Source: Stenopsyche tienmushanensis
Taxonomy: Eukaryota > Arthropoda > Insecta > Trichoptera > Stenopsychidae
Direction of reading: 5' to 3'
Length of the DNA: 64,000 nt
Assembly: GCA_008973525.1 (NCBI GenBank)
Contig: WACJ01000521.1
Coordinates: 2,294,001 to 2,358,000 of the forward strand
The notes beneath the pieces are model-generated. The model worked only from the letters and a program-made list of their open reading frames with translations, ran no database searches and was not told the DNA's origin. Positions 46,469-59,041 of this stretch are shown in pieces. The position numbers and the translations under genes were made by a program. The stretch's first letter is position 1. The number at the start of each line of letters is the position of its first letter.

Positions 46469-48672
46469 TTACTTCCGGGCACCCCTAATATATATCAGAG
46501 ATATATCGCAATCTTTATGGTTATGTCTAAAATGACTCTTCATATTTGCTCGCTGTGCAAAGCCTTTCTGACAAACGGGACATTTATAAGGCGTCTCGCC
46601 GGTGTGCAATCTTTCGTGATCCAGCAGTGAGCTCGAATGAGAAAACTTACTCGGACAATATCTGCATGCGTGCGGTCTGTCCCCGGAATGAGTTCTTATG
46701 TGCGATTGGATTGCACTTTTAGAAAAAAATGTTTTACCGCACAAATCGCAATCAAATTTGAGATTTACGTGAGTTTTCAGATGTTCCTGATACAAAAAAT
46801 ACATTACATATATTATTATCTAGTGATGTCAGTTTCAATAACATCATGGATTTAATAATACGCGCACAAACCTTATAAGTCGTAGGAGCGTAAATATATT
46901 TATCGCATACTTTGCAATGTGTTCTGCGTAATTTTAAATGGACCATTTCCACGTGCTTTCTACAGTTTGGAAGAGTAGTAAAAGATCTTCCGCATTCGGC
47001 GCATGAATAATTTTTTATATTCGAATGAGAAAGTTCATGCTCTCTGAGTCTACTCTCGCATGTAAATTCTTTGCCGCAAATCGAGCATAAATGATCTTTC
47101 TTTAGGTCGTGTAACTTTATGTGCTTCCTCATTGAAGCTGAATCTTTAAGAACTTTACCGCATACAAGACATGGTATAAAATATTTTTCTACTTCAATTT
47201 GAGGCTTGGAACGCTCGATTACTTCACAATTGTTCACATCAGTTTCCATTTCATAAGTGACTTCGCATATTGGTATACTATCTTTATAGCAAGTAATTTG
47301 TTTTTCTACGAGATCATTGGATTCATTATTCGTTGATGGATTCACTGGAGCCGAATCTTTTATTATCAAATCAGTCGGTGAATCGACTAAATTCTGAGAA
47401 TTGTTTATGTTTATATTAGCAATTGTTGTAGTGTTTGTATGTTTCGATAGACGGTTTCGTAATTTTGAATTTATATGAGATTCTATAATTTTTGAAATTC
47501 TATCAATTTTACTTTCATCCCAAGAAACCATTTTGGGAGTCGGTCCGTTTGATGGTCTAATTTTTCTCCACTTTCTTACCGGTTGAAAGTCTTCAACGTT
47601 TCTCATTCTTTTTGCATTTGACATATTAATTCTATCGAGAGCGTTTTTTATTTCAAGCTCTAGAAAGTCAACATTGCTCGGATATTGCTTTGTATTTTTA
47701 CTCATGATTTTTGCAGGTTTTTGTAGATTTTTTGCAGCTTTCCGAGGCAACTTTTCCCTTAAGATTTGATCACTTTTTAAGCAAACATTTATGAAGTCAA
47801 AGAAATTTTCCAATGTATTGGCACAAAGAAAACAAATAACCTCAGGAAGCCCATCATTTTTTTGTACCTAAAATTAAAATTCAAAATTGATTTAATGAAT
47901 AAATAAAACGCATTATTTATAAAAACTAATATTGAGGTTGAAATTCTGGATTCTAATATTACGAGTCTCGGGGAAGCAGCCCCACCTTTTCCCCCTCTTC
48001 CTCTGATAAGCCTAATTTCTTGTATATAGTACAAGGTATTTCAATTGGAATGCTCGAGATTTGTTAGGTTATAGCGACCATATTATTAAAGCAAAATCTG
48101 TCAAATTTGTTGTGAATTTCTCAGTAGTATATGGCAAATCACCATGGAAGGTTATAACATTGAACAACAAGAGCAAATCATCAAATTTTAACTTCAATAT
48201 CAGTACCGAGTCGTTCGAGAAACATTCCGCCAAAAAATACAATCTTTAGCGACGAGGTCCATTTTAACGCCTTAATCATCGAAAAATGGACCTCCTGAAT
48301 GTGTCACCAAGCAAAGCCGCAGCGAACATTTGAACGACGTTATATTCCATACTTAATGCCATAAAATATTCTTTCTAATGTGCAAAAATTGTGTGGATAT
48401 CATACACACAACTTGTTTTATTTACGTTTAAAAATTGAACATCCTTATTGAAAGACTCTATACATCTACAAAAACATGAAGGAAACAATATACAAACTTT
48501 TGCATATGCAAATAAATCTATTTAATTGGAAATATCCAATATTTTGGATGTTTTATCGGAATGCATAGACCTCAATTTGACAGCGAAGACGGATTCCAGT
48601 CGCAAGAGGGTCGCTTCCGTCGAATATATTTCTTTTGGCGCCTTCGGCCAAGCACAGACGACATTGCGACAT
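46469..48672 (-). CDS. ZAD-domain protein with seven C2H2 zinc fingers
   Basis: Three exons: 48571-48672, 46872-47867 and 46469-46786 (stop TAA), 471 aa in phase. The short first exon encodes MSQCRLCLAEGAKRNIF, the first cysteine pair of a ZAD (zf-AD) domain. The second exon supplies the other half, VQKNDGLPEVICFLCANTLE, so the full domain spans roughly residues 3-80. A polar, basic linker follows to about residue 220. The C2H2 fingers begin with CLVCGKVLKDS, CSICGKEFTCE, CAECGRSFTTL, CKVCDKYIYAP, CDLCGKTFFSK, CRYCPSKFSHS and CPVCQKGFAQR. The fourth finger is split by the second intron (YAPTTYK then EHLKTH), which confirms the junction. ZAD domains mediate homodimerisation and the fingers bind DNA; this is an insect-expanded class of nuclear regulators. 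Its targets cannot be told from sequence. It starts 504 bases from the divergent Dok gene. Confidence 0.93.
48255..48375 (+). mobile_element. DDE transposase C-terminal-like fragment, copy 2
   Basis: CGAAAAATGGACCTCCTGAA, then ACCAAGCAAAGCCGCAGCGA followed by ACATTTGAACGACGTTATAT, matches 37595-37690 almost base for base over about 110 bp. It lies in intron 1 of the zinc-finger gene. Confidence 0.65.
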
Positions 48673-49176
48673 CACAATATCAACCGCTTTGTCGCTATTT
48701 ATTTATTTCCTATTCGACGGCCAGATTGACAGCTTAGTTTTATTTTTAAATTTAAATTAACCTCAAATTGGAATCTAAAAGGATTGCAATATTTTACCGT
48801 GTAATTTGTTTAAATTTACACCACTTAAATAATTATGCATAAATAGCAATATGAATTGAATATAAAAATAAGAATTATATTTAATTGAATAATGTTTAAA
48901 TATTTGTGATATTGATTGAAATTTAATAATTAAACAAAAATTTTTTTTTAAAAATCATTTAAATTGCATATATTTTATTAAATTATGTTCTTATTATTTA
49001 TATCTGTTTCCTGTCATTTTAAAAAATTGAAACGGGCCCGTGCGATGCAAGCTGCAAGAGATGCAAGTCGTGCAGGTCGGACAGGATGTGTGGCGGTAAG
49101 GCGGTGATAAGGCGCGTGTGCCAAACGTCAAAGAGAGTCGCAAGTCGTAGGTTGCAGACAGCAGCAGCTCACAAAC
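48673..49176. promoter_or_regulatory. Shared divergent 5' region of the zinc-finger and Dok genes
   Basis: The 504 bases between the two start codons must hold both 5' UTRs and both promoters unless non-coding exons lie elsewhere. The half next to the Dok start (49030-49176) is GC-rich with CpGs; the rest is AT-rich. No clear TATA box was fixed. Confidence 0.4.
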
Positions 49177-52100
49177 ATGGAGCAGGACTCTCCGCTGCGG
49201 GTCGGATACTTGCTCTTTCCGCCACACCCGCACGTCCTCAACAAGCTCAATAAAAAGGTACAAACATCCTCCTATATGATAATCTGGCTGGCCACCTTTT
49301 GTTTTATCTAATACACCTCACCCACTCTCCTAATCATATAAACACTGCCTCTCATCCGTTTAATACGTTTATCTTTCGGAATAATAAATACAGCTCTTCG
49401 ATTATATAGTATTTTTTCCTTAAATCATTCATTTACAATTGTTGTTTTATCATATTAACTTTATTAAAAGAGAAAACTTCAATATATTCCTTTATTTAAG
49501 CGAATGATAAACATTCATTAGAGCTATAATAAACCTGGATATATACAGTAAATAACAAAACGTATGACGCTCTATGATGCTTTCAATATAGCCGGTGTAC
49601 TTAAAGCAACATTATACAATTATAATCATAAAAACTTTGAGCTGTCATCGTAACCCCAAATAATATTACAACTTTCGAAGCTTTTGGGTTCTTATATTAT
49701 CTTGTATGCAACGGGATTAATTCGCAATGAAACACAATAAAAAGGCTACGTTCAATAAAATGCTATAATTTTAATTGGAAATTCTTAATGGTTCTTAATT
49801 TTTTACATGTATAAACCAAATAATTATTATTCTGCTGTGAATGTCAATGCTATTTTTTATAGCGTATATTTAGATAGTGCCAAAATAGACATTTAGCAAT
49901 CGGTCAAGTATTTTTTTTTTGTGCCAAATAAACCATATTTGTGAAAAATTTTACTGCATTTATTCAAAAGAAATCTGCAGCTAAACCACATAGAATCCGC
50001 GTAGAAACCTATGGTGATCATGTTCAGACAGAAAAAACCTACAGAAATTGGTTTAATCGCTTTAAAAAGAATGATTTTGATGAGAACGCAATGATGCGCT
50101 AAAAAAGTTTGAAGACGAAGAATTGCTTGATGAATATCCACGACAAATGCTATTTAAACTTGCATCAATTCATTAAGAATTGATCGACCAACAGTTTCAA
50201 AACATCTGACAGAATGGAAATAATACAAAAGGAAAGATCTTTTGTGTGTGAACAGCTGCTCCAACAGCAAAAAAGAAGAGGTTTTTTACATTGTATCATG
50301 ACTGGTGATGAAAAGTCCCAAACAAACCATCATAATTGATGAGTTTGAGCCGAGCATCGAAGGAAAAGCAGCTGCAATATGCCCAAAGACATGACAATGT
50401 GGTTTTGCAGCATGACAACACTCAGCATAAGCCATCAAACACTACCTGTAAACGATGAAATGGGATGTTTTACCCCATCCGCCATATTCTCCCGACATTA
50501 CTCCTGATTAATCACTTTCCAGATCTATGACTCATGGCCTGGCATTCTTATCATGATATATTCTTAGATAGCCTCAAAAGACATGTGGTTTTTTTCGACA
50601 TATTGAAATGCTGCCAGAATGATGAGCAAAAGTAGTGGCTAGCGATGGGCAATACTTTAATTATTAAGCCACGAAATTTCACGAAAAAGTCCAGGAACTT
50701 ATTCACACACCCAATATAAACATCCATTATATTGGATTAATTTTACTACCCTCTATTTGCATTTCGCCAGATTATCATAAACTGTTTATTACGGTAAAAA
50801 AACACCCGTGCACTGCAACATATGTATTTGGTACACAATATGAAAATCTGAAAAATTTTGAATCTCGTATCTATTATTTTTCATATAGATATTCCCATTA
50901 TTAGAATCGAGTTATAGCAAATACATCATGGTGAAGGAAAGATTAGATAGTTCAGTGATGATTTGGAGCTGTTTTGCTAATAATAGTGTAGGCTGTATTT
51001 TGAAAATTGACAATACTAAGAAAATAAAGATGCTTAGGTAGATAATTAATCAATGATTACCCTTGTAATCTACGTTGAATTTGATCACTGCCACCCGCAA
51101 TTATGATTAGTTTTTGTAAAGTGAGATTAGTCTTTGTGGCATATCAAACACTGAGATCCAAGTTACCTGCAAAAGATGTGTTAAAGTAATTTAAATAGAA
51201 AACCATAAGATAATTAAGATAAGAAATTGTACAAAACTATAAAACAATTGATAGATCTTAAATATATTCCTTTTATTTTGATAAATATACCTAAATGATT
51301 TCCTGTTCATCATTTCTTGTTTTACAATACTGCAGATAATATGATCTAATAACATACGTGTATTGTTTTCTTTTCAGAAATCTTGGCAACAAAAGTACTG
51401 CATGCTTTTTAAAGCAAGCAAACAAGGAATCGAAAGACTGGAAATTTATGACAACAAAGAGGAAGCAAACATAGGCAACTGTCAAAGGATTATAACTCTG
51501 GAAAATTGCATAAAAATTACCCCATCTAGTCCCGGCAGTTGCAATTTTACAGTTGTTAGCAAGACGCAAACTCATGTCGTTTCGGCCCTTTCGGAAACCG
51601 AATCAGCGGAATGGGTGCAGGCCCTACAGGCGATTGCTTTCGGCGATGACAGTTCACGAGTCGTCGCCATAGACGAAGACAACGATCTTTATTGTTCATC
51701 CGGAGAGGCGGTCTTCTCCGTCAAGCTGTGCACGTCGGAAGCCTCCGACCGATGCGGATTCGAACCCATCGAGTACAGCCTTGTCATCACAGCGACGGCG
51801 ATAGAACTGAGAGATCCCGAGGACGGCAAGCTCGTTGCTGTGTGGCCGTACAGATACATCCGTCGGTACGGTTATCGCCGGGGCAAATTCACGTTTGAAG
51901 CAGGCCGCAAGTGCGAAACGGGAGAGGGAACTTTTCATTTGGAACACTCCAATCAACAGGAAATTTTCAGATGTCTCTCTTTAAAAATGAAGTCGATGAA
52001 AAAACTCATCAACGGCGAATCTCTTCACAGTCTCGAGAGCGGGGAACAACTGCAGGCCGCTCTCAGCATGGAGGCCAGGTCCAGATCTCCGCTGCCTCCT

Positions 52101-52892
52101 TCTGCTAGATCTGAAGAATTCGAATTTGGACCCATTTCCGTGAAATCCTCTTCGTCCTTGAATCGATCATTCGAATCCAGGGGACCTCTTCCGCCTTCGC
52201 CTAAATTAGGCGCAAAGCCGAAACCTTCTAAACCTCCCAGAAAAATCATCTCACCGGGAGAAAGCAAAATAGAACTTGCGAAATCTAGAAAGCTTGAAAA
52301 TTATGAACCGATATCAAACATTCGACGATTGGACTCCTCCACTCTGCCGTATGATCACGTGGAAATCAGAAGCGAAGCTTGGAAAACTTTAGGCATCAAC
52401 GACATCGACCACATAGAATTTCCACCGTCGAACGATGACAAAAATTGTTTAAAGCTGATATCTAGATCGCAAGATAATTTAAATTCCGTTTCTGGAGAAT
52501 CTTCCAAAATCATAATATTACAATCGCCGACTTTGGACTCGGACGATGCTACTTACGATAGATTGCAATACTTCGGTACCACTAGTAAACAGAACAGATG
52601 CAACGGATACAAAGCCATCGTGGCGAGACCTCAGAACAATAACAACGCCGATCCGAAAATCACTTGGAACGATTACGACGAAGTAGAAAACGTCATGCAA
52701 TCCGTCCGACTGGCGGACGATTCGTATTTGGGCTACGGCATGATACGAAAACCGAGCATACCCGGACCGCAAGTACCCATAAAATCGAAATCGCCTGAAT
52801 CCGGCGAAGATCCTTCTTTGTATTCCGACGTGGAACATTGTGCGTATAACGGATCATCGTATGCGATCGTAAGCAAGCCGAAGCAGGTTTAG
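49177..52892 (+). CDS. Dok: Dok-type adaptor, PH and IRS-type PTB domains
   Basis: Two coding exons, 49177-49257 and 51378-52892, joined in phase 0, give 531 aa. Exon 1 encodes MEQDSPLRVGYLLFPPHPHV and ends in KLNKK. Exon 2 begins KSWQQKYCMLFKASKQGIER, so the PH domain spans about residues 7-115. The IRS-type PTB domain (about 131-236) contains YSLVITATAIEL and WPYRYIRRYGYRRGKFTFEA, with arginines suited to a phosphotyrosine (NPxpY) ligand. The C-terminal half is disordered, with proline-rich PPSPKLGAKPKPSKPPRK and several tyrosines in SH2-ligand-like settings: YEPI, YDHV, YDEV, YSDV and YAIV. Dok proteins are recruited to activated receptor tyrosine kinases, become phosphorylated and bind RasGAP or Nck; in flies Dok acts with Src and JNK signalling in dorsal closure. 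Exon 2 is unusually long. A mariner relic lies in the single coding intron. Confidence 0.94.
49930..50714 (+). mobile_element. Decayed mariner transposon in the Dok intron
   Basis: Read with frameshifts, the plus strand shows mariner transposase pieces in order: TYRNWFNRFKKNDFDEN; GRPTVSKHLTEWK-like sequence; LLQQQKRRGFLHCIMTGDEK, with the region of the first aspartate; QHDNTQHKPSN, with the second; and a C-terminal part ending KPRNFTKKSRNLFTHPI. The right terminus GAACTTATTCACACACCCAA with a flanking TA matches the ends of the element in SMC3 intron 4. The left end was not found. Many stops show it is inactive. Confidence 0.8.
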
Positions 52893-54082
52893 TTTTGAAT
52901 TTTCGTACCGTTAGATAAATAAATTGCGAACATTTTTAAAATGGGTCGCTCTTTGGCTTCTAAAGAGGCTGTTTCGAGAAATTATTACAATGTAAATGAT
53001 TTCGTTTATTATCGTGGTGCTTGCAATGTAAATATAGTCGATTAAATGTGAACGATTCAAACTATTGTGGATAAATCTGCTTCGTATGATATATTTTCAT
53101 ATAATTTCATTCCTTCGAGTGCATTTTTGAGTGTGTTTATATAGTGTTTTGTTGTTTTAAAACGTGGAAGATCTTTATCGCGATACTCCAGTATACGGCT
53201 CGTGTTAGTTTTACAATTTTACTATTTATTTATTAGTGCTTATTTATACAGAAGCGGAAATCTTTTAATGTTTCCCCGAGGATGATTTTGCAATTTCAAA
53301 ATTAACATTGCCAATCCAGGTCTGTGATTATAATCGTCCAAGCTATTTTATATAATACTCAAATAGTTGTATTGATGAAATTTTGCTTGCTCTAAGCATT
53401 TATAGAGCATGATATAATTTAAATTAGCCAAAAATTTGATGGATAAATACGCATCGACTTATATATCTTTTCATCGAGCAATATTGTGAAATATGTTAAT
53501 ATTTTAGATGTTTCATTTTTATTGATTGTCATGTCTGTAAACACATTTTTGAAGTATTTTATTTTTCTGTTTGAACATAATTGTTTTTATCGTAATCCGT
53601 TGAACATGAATTTTTATTTTATGCCATTGTCTAGAATATTTTATTTGTTTGGTTTGCATAAGATATGCTTCGTCGTTGGTACTGACTTCATTTTAGAATA
53701 TTTAATTTAGCTTTATTAGTAATTTTTAAATTAATGGATGTAATATGAATGAACATCGATATTTAAAATAATAGTCTGATCTCTTTGCCCTTGGTTGCTG
53801 AATGTCTATACGAAATTAGAGTCATCGCAGAATGACGCTGACGACGGCACCCTGTAACCAAAGGATCGATTGTACGTTAATAAGCCTCACTTTATATTTT
53901 TAATTCGTATCGATTAATCCAGAGTAATATGTCTTCTAACAATGTTGAAATCCTTATATAAGTGCAGATTTTATTTAAGATAATTTAAAAGAAGTTCTAC
54001 CAAGAACTAACACCAAATCATTTTAATCCTAGATCATTAATCATATATTCGCCTGGGTCACTTGTCTTCGTCCTGTGCCGTG
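52893..54082. other. Dok 3' region
   Basis: Follows the Dok stop codon. An AATAAA occurs at 52918-52923, only about 25 bases past the stop, and the AT-rich stretch to about 54000 may be a longer 3' UTR. No other gene is recognised. Confidence 0.4.
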
Positions 54083-54840
54083 TCAGATCCCCCCGGCGTT
54101 TATCTCCGCACAATGACCCGATAATGATATCTTCCTCATTTTGGTGTTTATCAGAAGCTCTCTCTTGGTTCCGGTTCTCTGCATAGTATGTCTGTGTTTA
54201 TGATTATGTCGGTCCAGGGTATACGAAGCATTCTTCTGTGTATCCACATTTCGAATGCTTCTAACCGATTCATAATCAACAGTCAATGTTATAATAATGT
54301 TCAAATTGTCATCACAGAAGAAGGCCCTCATTTTATTATTTATTTTATTAAATGCAGCCTTTATTCGGCACCTTACTTCTATATCTGGGTCGAGCGCCTT
54401 TGTTAAGATGCTGCCAAGGTATTAAAACCGATCAATCACGTTGACGTCCATTCCATTTAGCTGCAGAGATGCTCCAGAATAGTCTCCTAAATGTCATCCA
54501 TTTGGTTTTGAAAACGTTAATTATTAAACCTGACTTCTCCATTAATCAACGGCAACGTTAATCATATTTGGGATGAAGATCATGTATAATTTTAGCCAAT
54601 ATGTGTTGTCGGAATATCTGATATTATTTATTACGACTTCATTGATCTTTAATTCCAAACTAGGGTTTTCCAGAGTCTTTCGGAACACTTTATTGAAATA
54701 CAGATTAAATAATAGGGATGATAAAACACAAACTCGTCAAACTCCTCTTTTTATAGTCTGTATTTCCACTTCCATGTCTGATCTCTGCCAATTGATGCCA
54801 GTAAAGTTTTAATAAAGTTCTGATAAGACATCAACTCTGC
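54083..54840 (-). mobile_element. Decayed RTE-type LINE reverse-transcriptase fragment
   Basis: On the minus strand, with frameshifts, the C-terminal reverse-transcriptase segments of an RTE-like LINE appear in order. GVxRVCVLSSLLFNLYFNKV followed by FRKTLE lies near 54655-54745; INNIRYSDNTYWLKL, a relic of the YADD box, comes next. It is followed by YLGSILTKALDPDIEVRCRI and KAAFNKINNKM near 54345-54425, then RSIRNVDTQKNASYTLDRHN and a late LLINTKMRKISLSGH. The catalytic YADD is degenerate (YSDN) and stops interrupt the frame, so it is dead. Confidence 0.75.
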
Positions 54841-57299
54841 TTCTGAAAGCATTTCAGGTGCATAGTAGTCTGTGAGACTAATGATTAGTGATCTAGTATT
54901 AACTAACATAAGCACTTAGTTCCTTATTCTTTCTAATGGTTTTCTTATTAGGCTTAATGAAGAAAATGATATCAGGCTATATATATATATATAAAAGATA
55001 AATAATTACATTTTTAAATTCTTGAAATTTTTCATAGTTATATAGAACTGTGCCATCATAAACTATAATGGTGCTCATATATATATATATTGTATATTAA
55101 AAGTGAATAGTATATTTTATATTTAAAAATAAGTGTTTGTGAGTGTAATTTGGGTAAATAGCGTTGCCATAATTTTAAGCCACATTTTACAATAAATATT
55201 ATAAGCAATGAATGTTACCTATATAATCTAGTGAAGTGATTAATATATCCATTCTAACTTTTTTTTTACTTTTTATCTTGTACATTGGTTATTTTATAGA
55301 TGAAAATTCTTAAGGCCGTTTTAAAGCTTCGATATTATTCTCCGCTTGCTATCAATACAATCTTTGCATCAATTTTAATTTATATATGACATTTTTTTGA
55401 CTAAACATGATGGAAACGTTTAATACGTTTGACCATTTATATTATTACACAACCCTTGATTTAATAATAAATGCATAGAGACAGAGACCATATTCATTTT
55501 TCTGAATGTGCCATTGAATAGCTATTTGACTTTGACTCGTCTTTGAAAAACAGCTGTACGATTTATTTATATAGCATTTTCTCCACATTTTTTTTATATT
55601 GACTTGAGTTTTGACTTCCATTATCATCACAACAACGTGGAAACGAACGAACTCGGCTCTTGCATTTAAATATAGCCATATGTTTATTCTTCATACCGAA
55701 GATTGATTCCATATTATAAAATATATGCTGTATCTTATCATTTTTTATTTGAATTGATGATTGATAGCCTTTGCATTTATCTGATTGTAAATATATTTAA
55801 TCCAAAATTCCTATAACAATCATATATGAATACCTTATTGCAATCGTATGAATATGCAAACATTCCTAAATCTCAAAAACCAATTTCCTATGGCAGTTTT
55901 TATATATTCGTTTATTCGCATGATTACTCTTAAAGTTTGATTATTTTATTACTTTAAAAAGATAACTCAAAATTTTGATGCATTTGACTATTATAACACA
56001 TTACTCGTAAGTTTGTAGGATAACTAATAAAATGACGACTTTTAAGCAAAAAATCGGTCGCTTTTGACGGTTTTCGTCGGTTGCTGTCCACTCAGTTGAC
56101 TGCCGATTATAACCGTTGATGCAAAATGATGAAAACACTGCCTTCTGATTTTTTTAATGGCCAATTTAATGCAAAATTACCCTACAAACTTATTGAATGA
56201 CGTGTCACAGTGCTATCGCAGCTCTCTGCCGATTCTGGGCTTCGGCATATTAATTTTTTCACCAAGTACTCTTCTACGCGCATTAAAAATTGTAGTATAC
56301 TTAGACCGTATGTGGAATACCTCCGTTTGTCCCCAAATATAAAAATAGTTGCGCATCCAAATGTATTATCGGTTATTAATTGCCACAATTTTATACGCGC
56401 GCATTAATTATAGTACAAAGTTGCATTGCGTTTATAAATTTTCAGGCGTCAGGATCACGATACGTCATTTAATACAAATGCACGTGGATGCAATGAATAT
56501 TGCCGTTTGTAAATAGATATTTAAATTGTGCTCGTAATTAATTCATGTTGATGACCATTTTATATAAACGAAACATTAATAATCAGGCCATTTACTGCGT
56601 ATGTGATATTTTTTATACGGTGATAAAACTAGATTTGTCTAAAGTAAAACGATTACATATCTTGTACACGGATATTTTTTATATAAACAATTATATTATA
56701 CGAATGTTGTGGAATAAACATAATGTGCCTTTTAACGTGTGTATAGAATGCCAAATTCAAAATGTCAATATTTGTTTCCGATTTTGAATGACTATAGTCT
56801 TACAAGATATGTATTTTTATAAATATATTTCAAATGCATGTATTATGTGTATGTTTAAGAAGAAAAACTGTTGCCATATTAAAGCAGACTTTTAATAAAA
56901 CTTAAATAAACACAATTGTATGTTTTTTATTAACGTTTTAAGCGGCATGTTTGAGCAAATATTTTTCATCGCCGTATAAAACGGCAATGCAATCCGCATG
57001 TATTAAAATTTTGTTTATAATTCATTTTTAAATTAAAATTCCTCGCTAATTATTGACACAGCTGTGGCTAGAAACGTGTACACACCTGCAGTCGACGTGT
57101 TTATTCGTCCTCGTTTTAATACGTACGTTTGGTCGATTAAAAAGAATAATTCGTTTTCAGAGCATAGCTTTTATTTTAAAATAAACCTACATATGGTATT
57201 TAACGCCACTGGCGAAATAAATAACAAACTTATACACTAAACAAGTGTCATTTAACTGAAACTTTTTGTCCATTTATAAATTGCGTATTTCACAATCGA
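54841..57299. other. AT-rich intergenic DNA
   Basis: No exon is supported. Contains an (AT)n run at about 54976-54994 and another at 55079-55090. The right edge is the 3' UTR of the DNLZ gene, with TTTATT (minus-strand AATAAA) at 57170-57175. The open frames at 56157-56407 on both strands overlap each other and resemble nothing. Confidence 0.45.
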
Positions 57300-57776
57300 T
57301 CATTTTATGGCTTTGATAGTCTCGTTGGCGATAAATTCAAGATCTTCCGATGTAATTTTTTGCACAATTTCACCTTTGGCTTGTAAAATTTCTTCAATGT
57401 TTTTAAGACCGTTGAGGTCAGTAAACCAATTTAAATTGTCGGCTATCAAATGATTATTTTGGCATCCTTCGCATTCTACAATGACTACACCTTTGGTATA
57501 GGCAACTTTAGAAATATATTTCATATTTCTAGTGTTGCATTTTTTGCACGTGTAGCATAATTGTAATTTTCCCTGTTGGCGAAAATTATTTTCATCAATT
57601 TTTTCCTGTAATCCAAAACATGGTTGTGTTTTGAAATGTCTTGTGCAATTTTGTATTTTGCTTCCAGAATAAATTTGATTCGATAAGTCATTTGTATATT
57701 GAGTAAATAGACTTCTTGCTACGTAATTACGCTTAAATATGGAACTAACAACGCGAATAACATTGACAGATGCCAT
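57300..57776 (-). CDS. DNLZ: DNL-type zinc finger, mitochondrial (DNLZ/Zim17/Tim15)
   Basis: A single open frame of 158 aa. The N-terminus [20 protein letters not shown] carries arginines and lysines and no acidic residue until residue 30, as expected for a mitochondrial presequence. The DNL domain covers about residues 72-120: CKKC at 77-80 and CEGC at 102-105 form the zinc-binding cysteine quartet, with [14 protein letters not shown] between them and [10 protein letters not shown] after them, the conserved end of the domain. The family binds mitochondrial Hsp70 (mortalin), keeps it soluble and aids protein import and Fe-S protein biogenesis in the matrix. The C-terminal 38 residues are a helical acidic tail seen in animal members. 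No intron is present, although the length is normal, so it is either naturally intronless or derived from a processed copy; the intact frame argues that it works. Confidence 0.93.
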   Translation of the reverse strand: MASVNVIRVVSSIFKRNYVARSLFTQYTNDLSNQIYSGSKIQNCTRHFKTQPCFGLQEKIDENNFRQQGKLQLCYTCKKCNTRNMKYISKVAYTKGVVIVECEGCQNNHLIADNLNWFTDLNGLKNIEEILQAKGEIVQKITSEDLEFIANETIKAIK

Positions 57777-59041
57777 GACAGTTTGAGGTTAGGTCGGAAT
57801 GATTTGGCCTTAAATAAAAATAAGTACGGCATTAGCATTTAATTAAAAAGGGGACGCGAATGCGGCGTATGAATATTAGATACTTTTAAATCCTGCATTT
57901 CATTTAAGCATGAAAAACTGTAACTAGTAATTTTATAAAATTATATTCAATTAACTAATTTTGAATTATATCCATAAAACCAATTGTATCTTATTTAATT
58001 AAAACATAGCATACTATAAAATAGTTTTTTTCAAAACAATTAGTATTTATATATTATTAACTCCAAAAAAAAATGATATTCAAGCGTATCTTTTAATATT
58101 ATTAGATTTAAATCAATGCATAATCCATTATAGTTAATTTATGTATTAAGAAATGTTTGTTTTTCTGTATGAAAATATGGACAATTGAATGAAACACAAA
58201 TTCAAAATTGGGTTTATATTTGTATAAATGTTTTGTGGAACAATGACATTAATTTTCATAAATATAAAATTATTAACTTATTTGCACTTCACTCACATAA
58301 GCTTAAAAAGGAATATACTTCAACTAGGTTATAAAAAATCACTAAGATAAAAGTTTTTGCCTTATTTTTACGACTATAAAAGAATAAAATAGAAAGTCTT
58401 ATATTCATCAGGTACAGTATAAAAAAAATATCAGAAGTAGAAAAATGGGAGAAAAAGAAATGGAACAAGCAACCTGCGAATTAATACACATTTCCATGGC
58501 ACAATAACACAAAAAAAAAAAATAACGAGAAACCTATTTATTCCAAATAAAATAATGTTCCGTCTTTCAACATGAAAGAATTATCAATTTGGTTCGTCTA
58601 ATATTATACAATTGATATTGTGGAATTAAATAAAACATCTACAAAGGTTTAACACTATTCGTGTACTATAAATATTCAATTCAGTCAAATAGTCATGTAC
58701 TAAATCAGACAATAAAATTACTGTTCAAACTTAAAACTAAAAGAGCCGACGTACGGCAATCTGATCTAGAAATGTTTGATCAACGAGACGAATTGATGCT
58801 TAACGAGATCTTAGCTCGAAAACTGTCCAATTTTGTATCGATATTTAATAGAATCTTATATAAATCGGTCGTCTAGTACATTGCACCATTTAATTTTCAT
58901 AGCAATGAATCAGCATTAATCTAATAGAAATAATAAAATAGCACTGGGATTTAAGAATGACTAAAATTAAATAATACAATAGTAATACATTAAACAATTG
59001 TTCGAATTCAACATATTAAATTGAAATTATTTTATGCAATA

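Noticed and set aside
46787..46871. Read-through of the zinc-finger frame across the second intron
   Set aside because: The continuation destroys the fourth C2H2 finger; splicing 46872 to 46786 restores it in phase.
51363..51377. N-terminal extension of Dok exon 2
   Set aside because: These bases are the polypyrimidine tract and AG of the splice acceptor; the true N-terminus is in the exon at 49177.
51696..51956. Minus-strand open frame within the Dok exon
   Set aside because: It is a shadow of the plus-strand coding sequence; the plus frame has clear PTB-domain conservation. The same applies to 52025-52267 and 52518-52838.
51911..52108. Plus-strand frame in another phase of Dok
   Set aside because: Shadow of the Dok frame without an independent signal.
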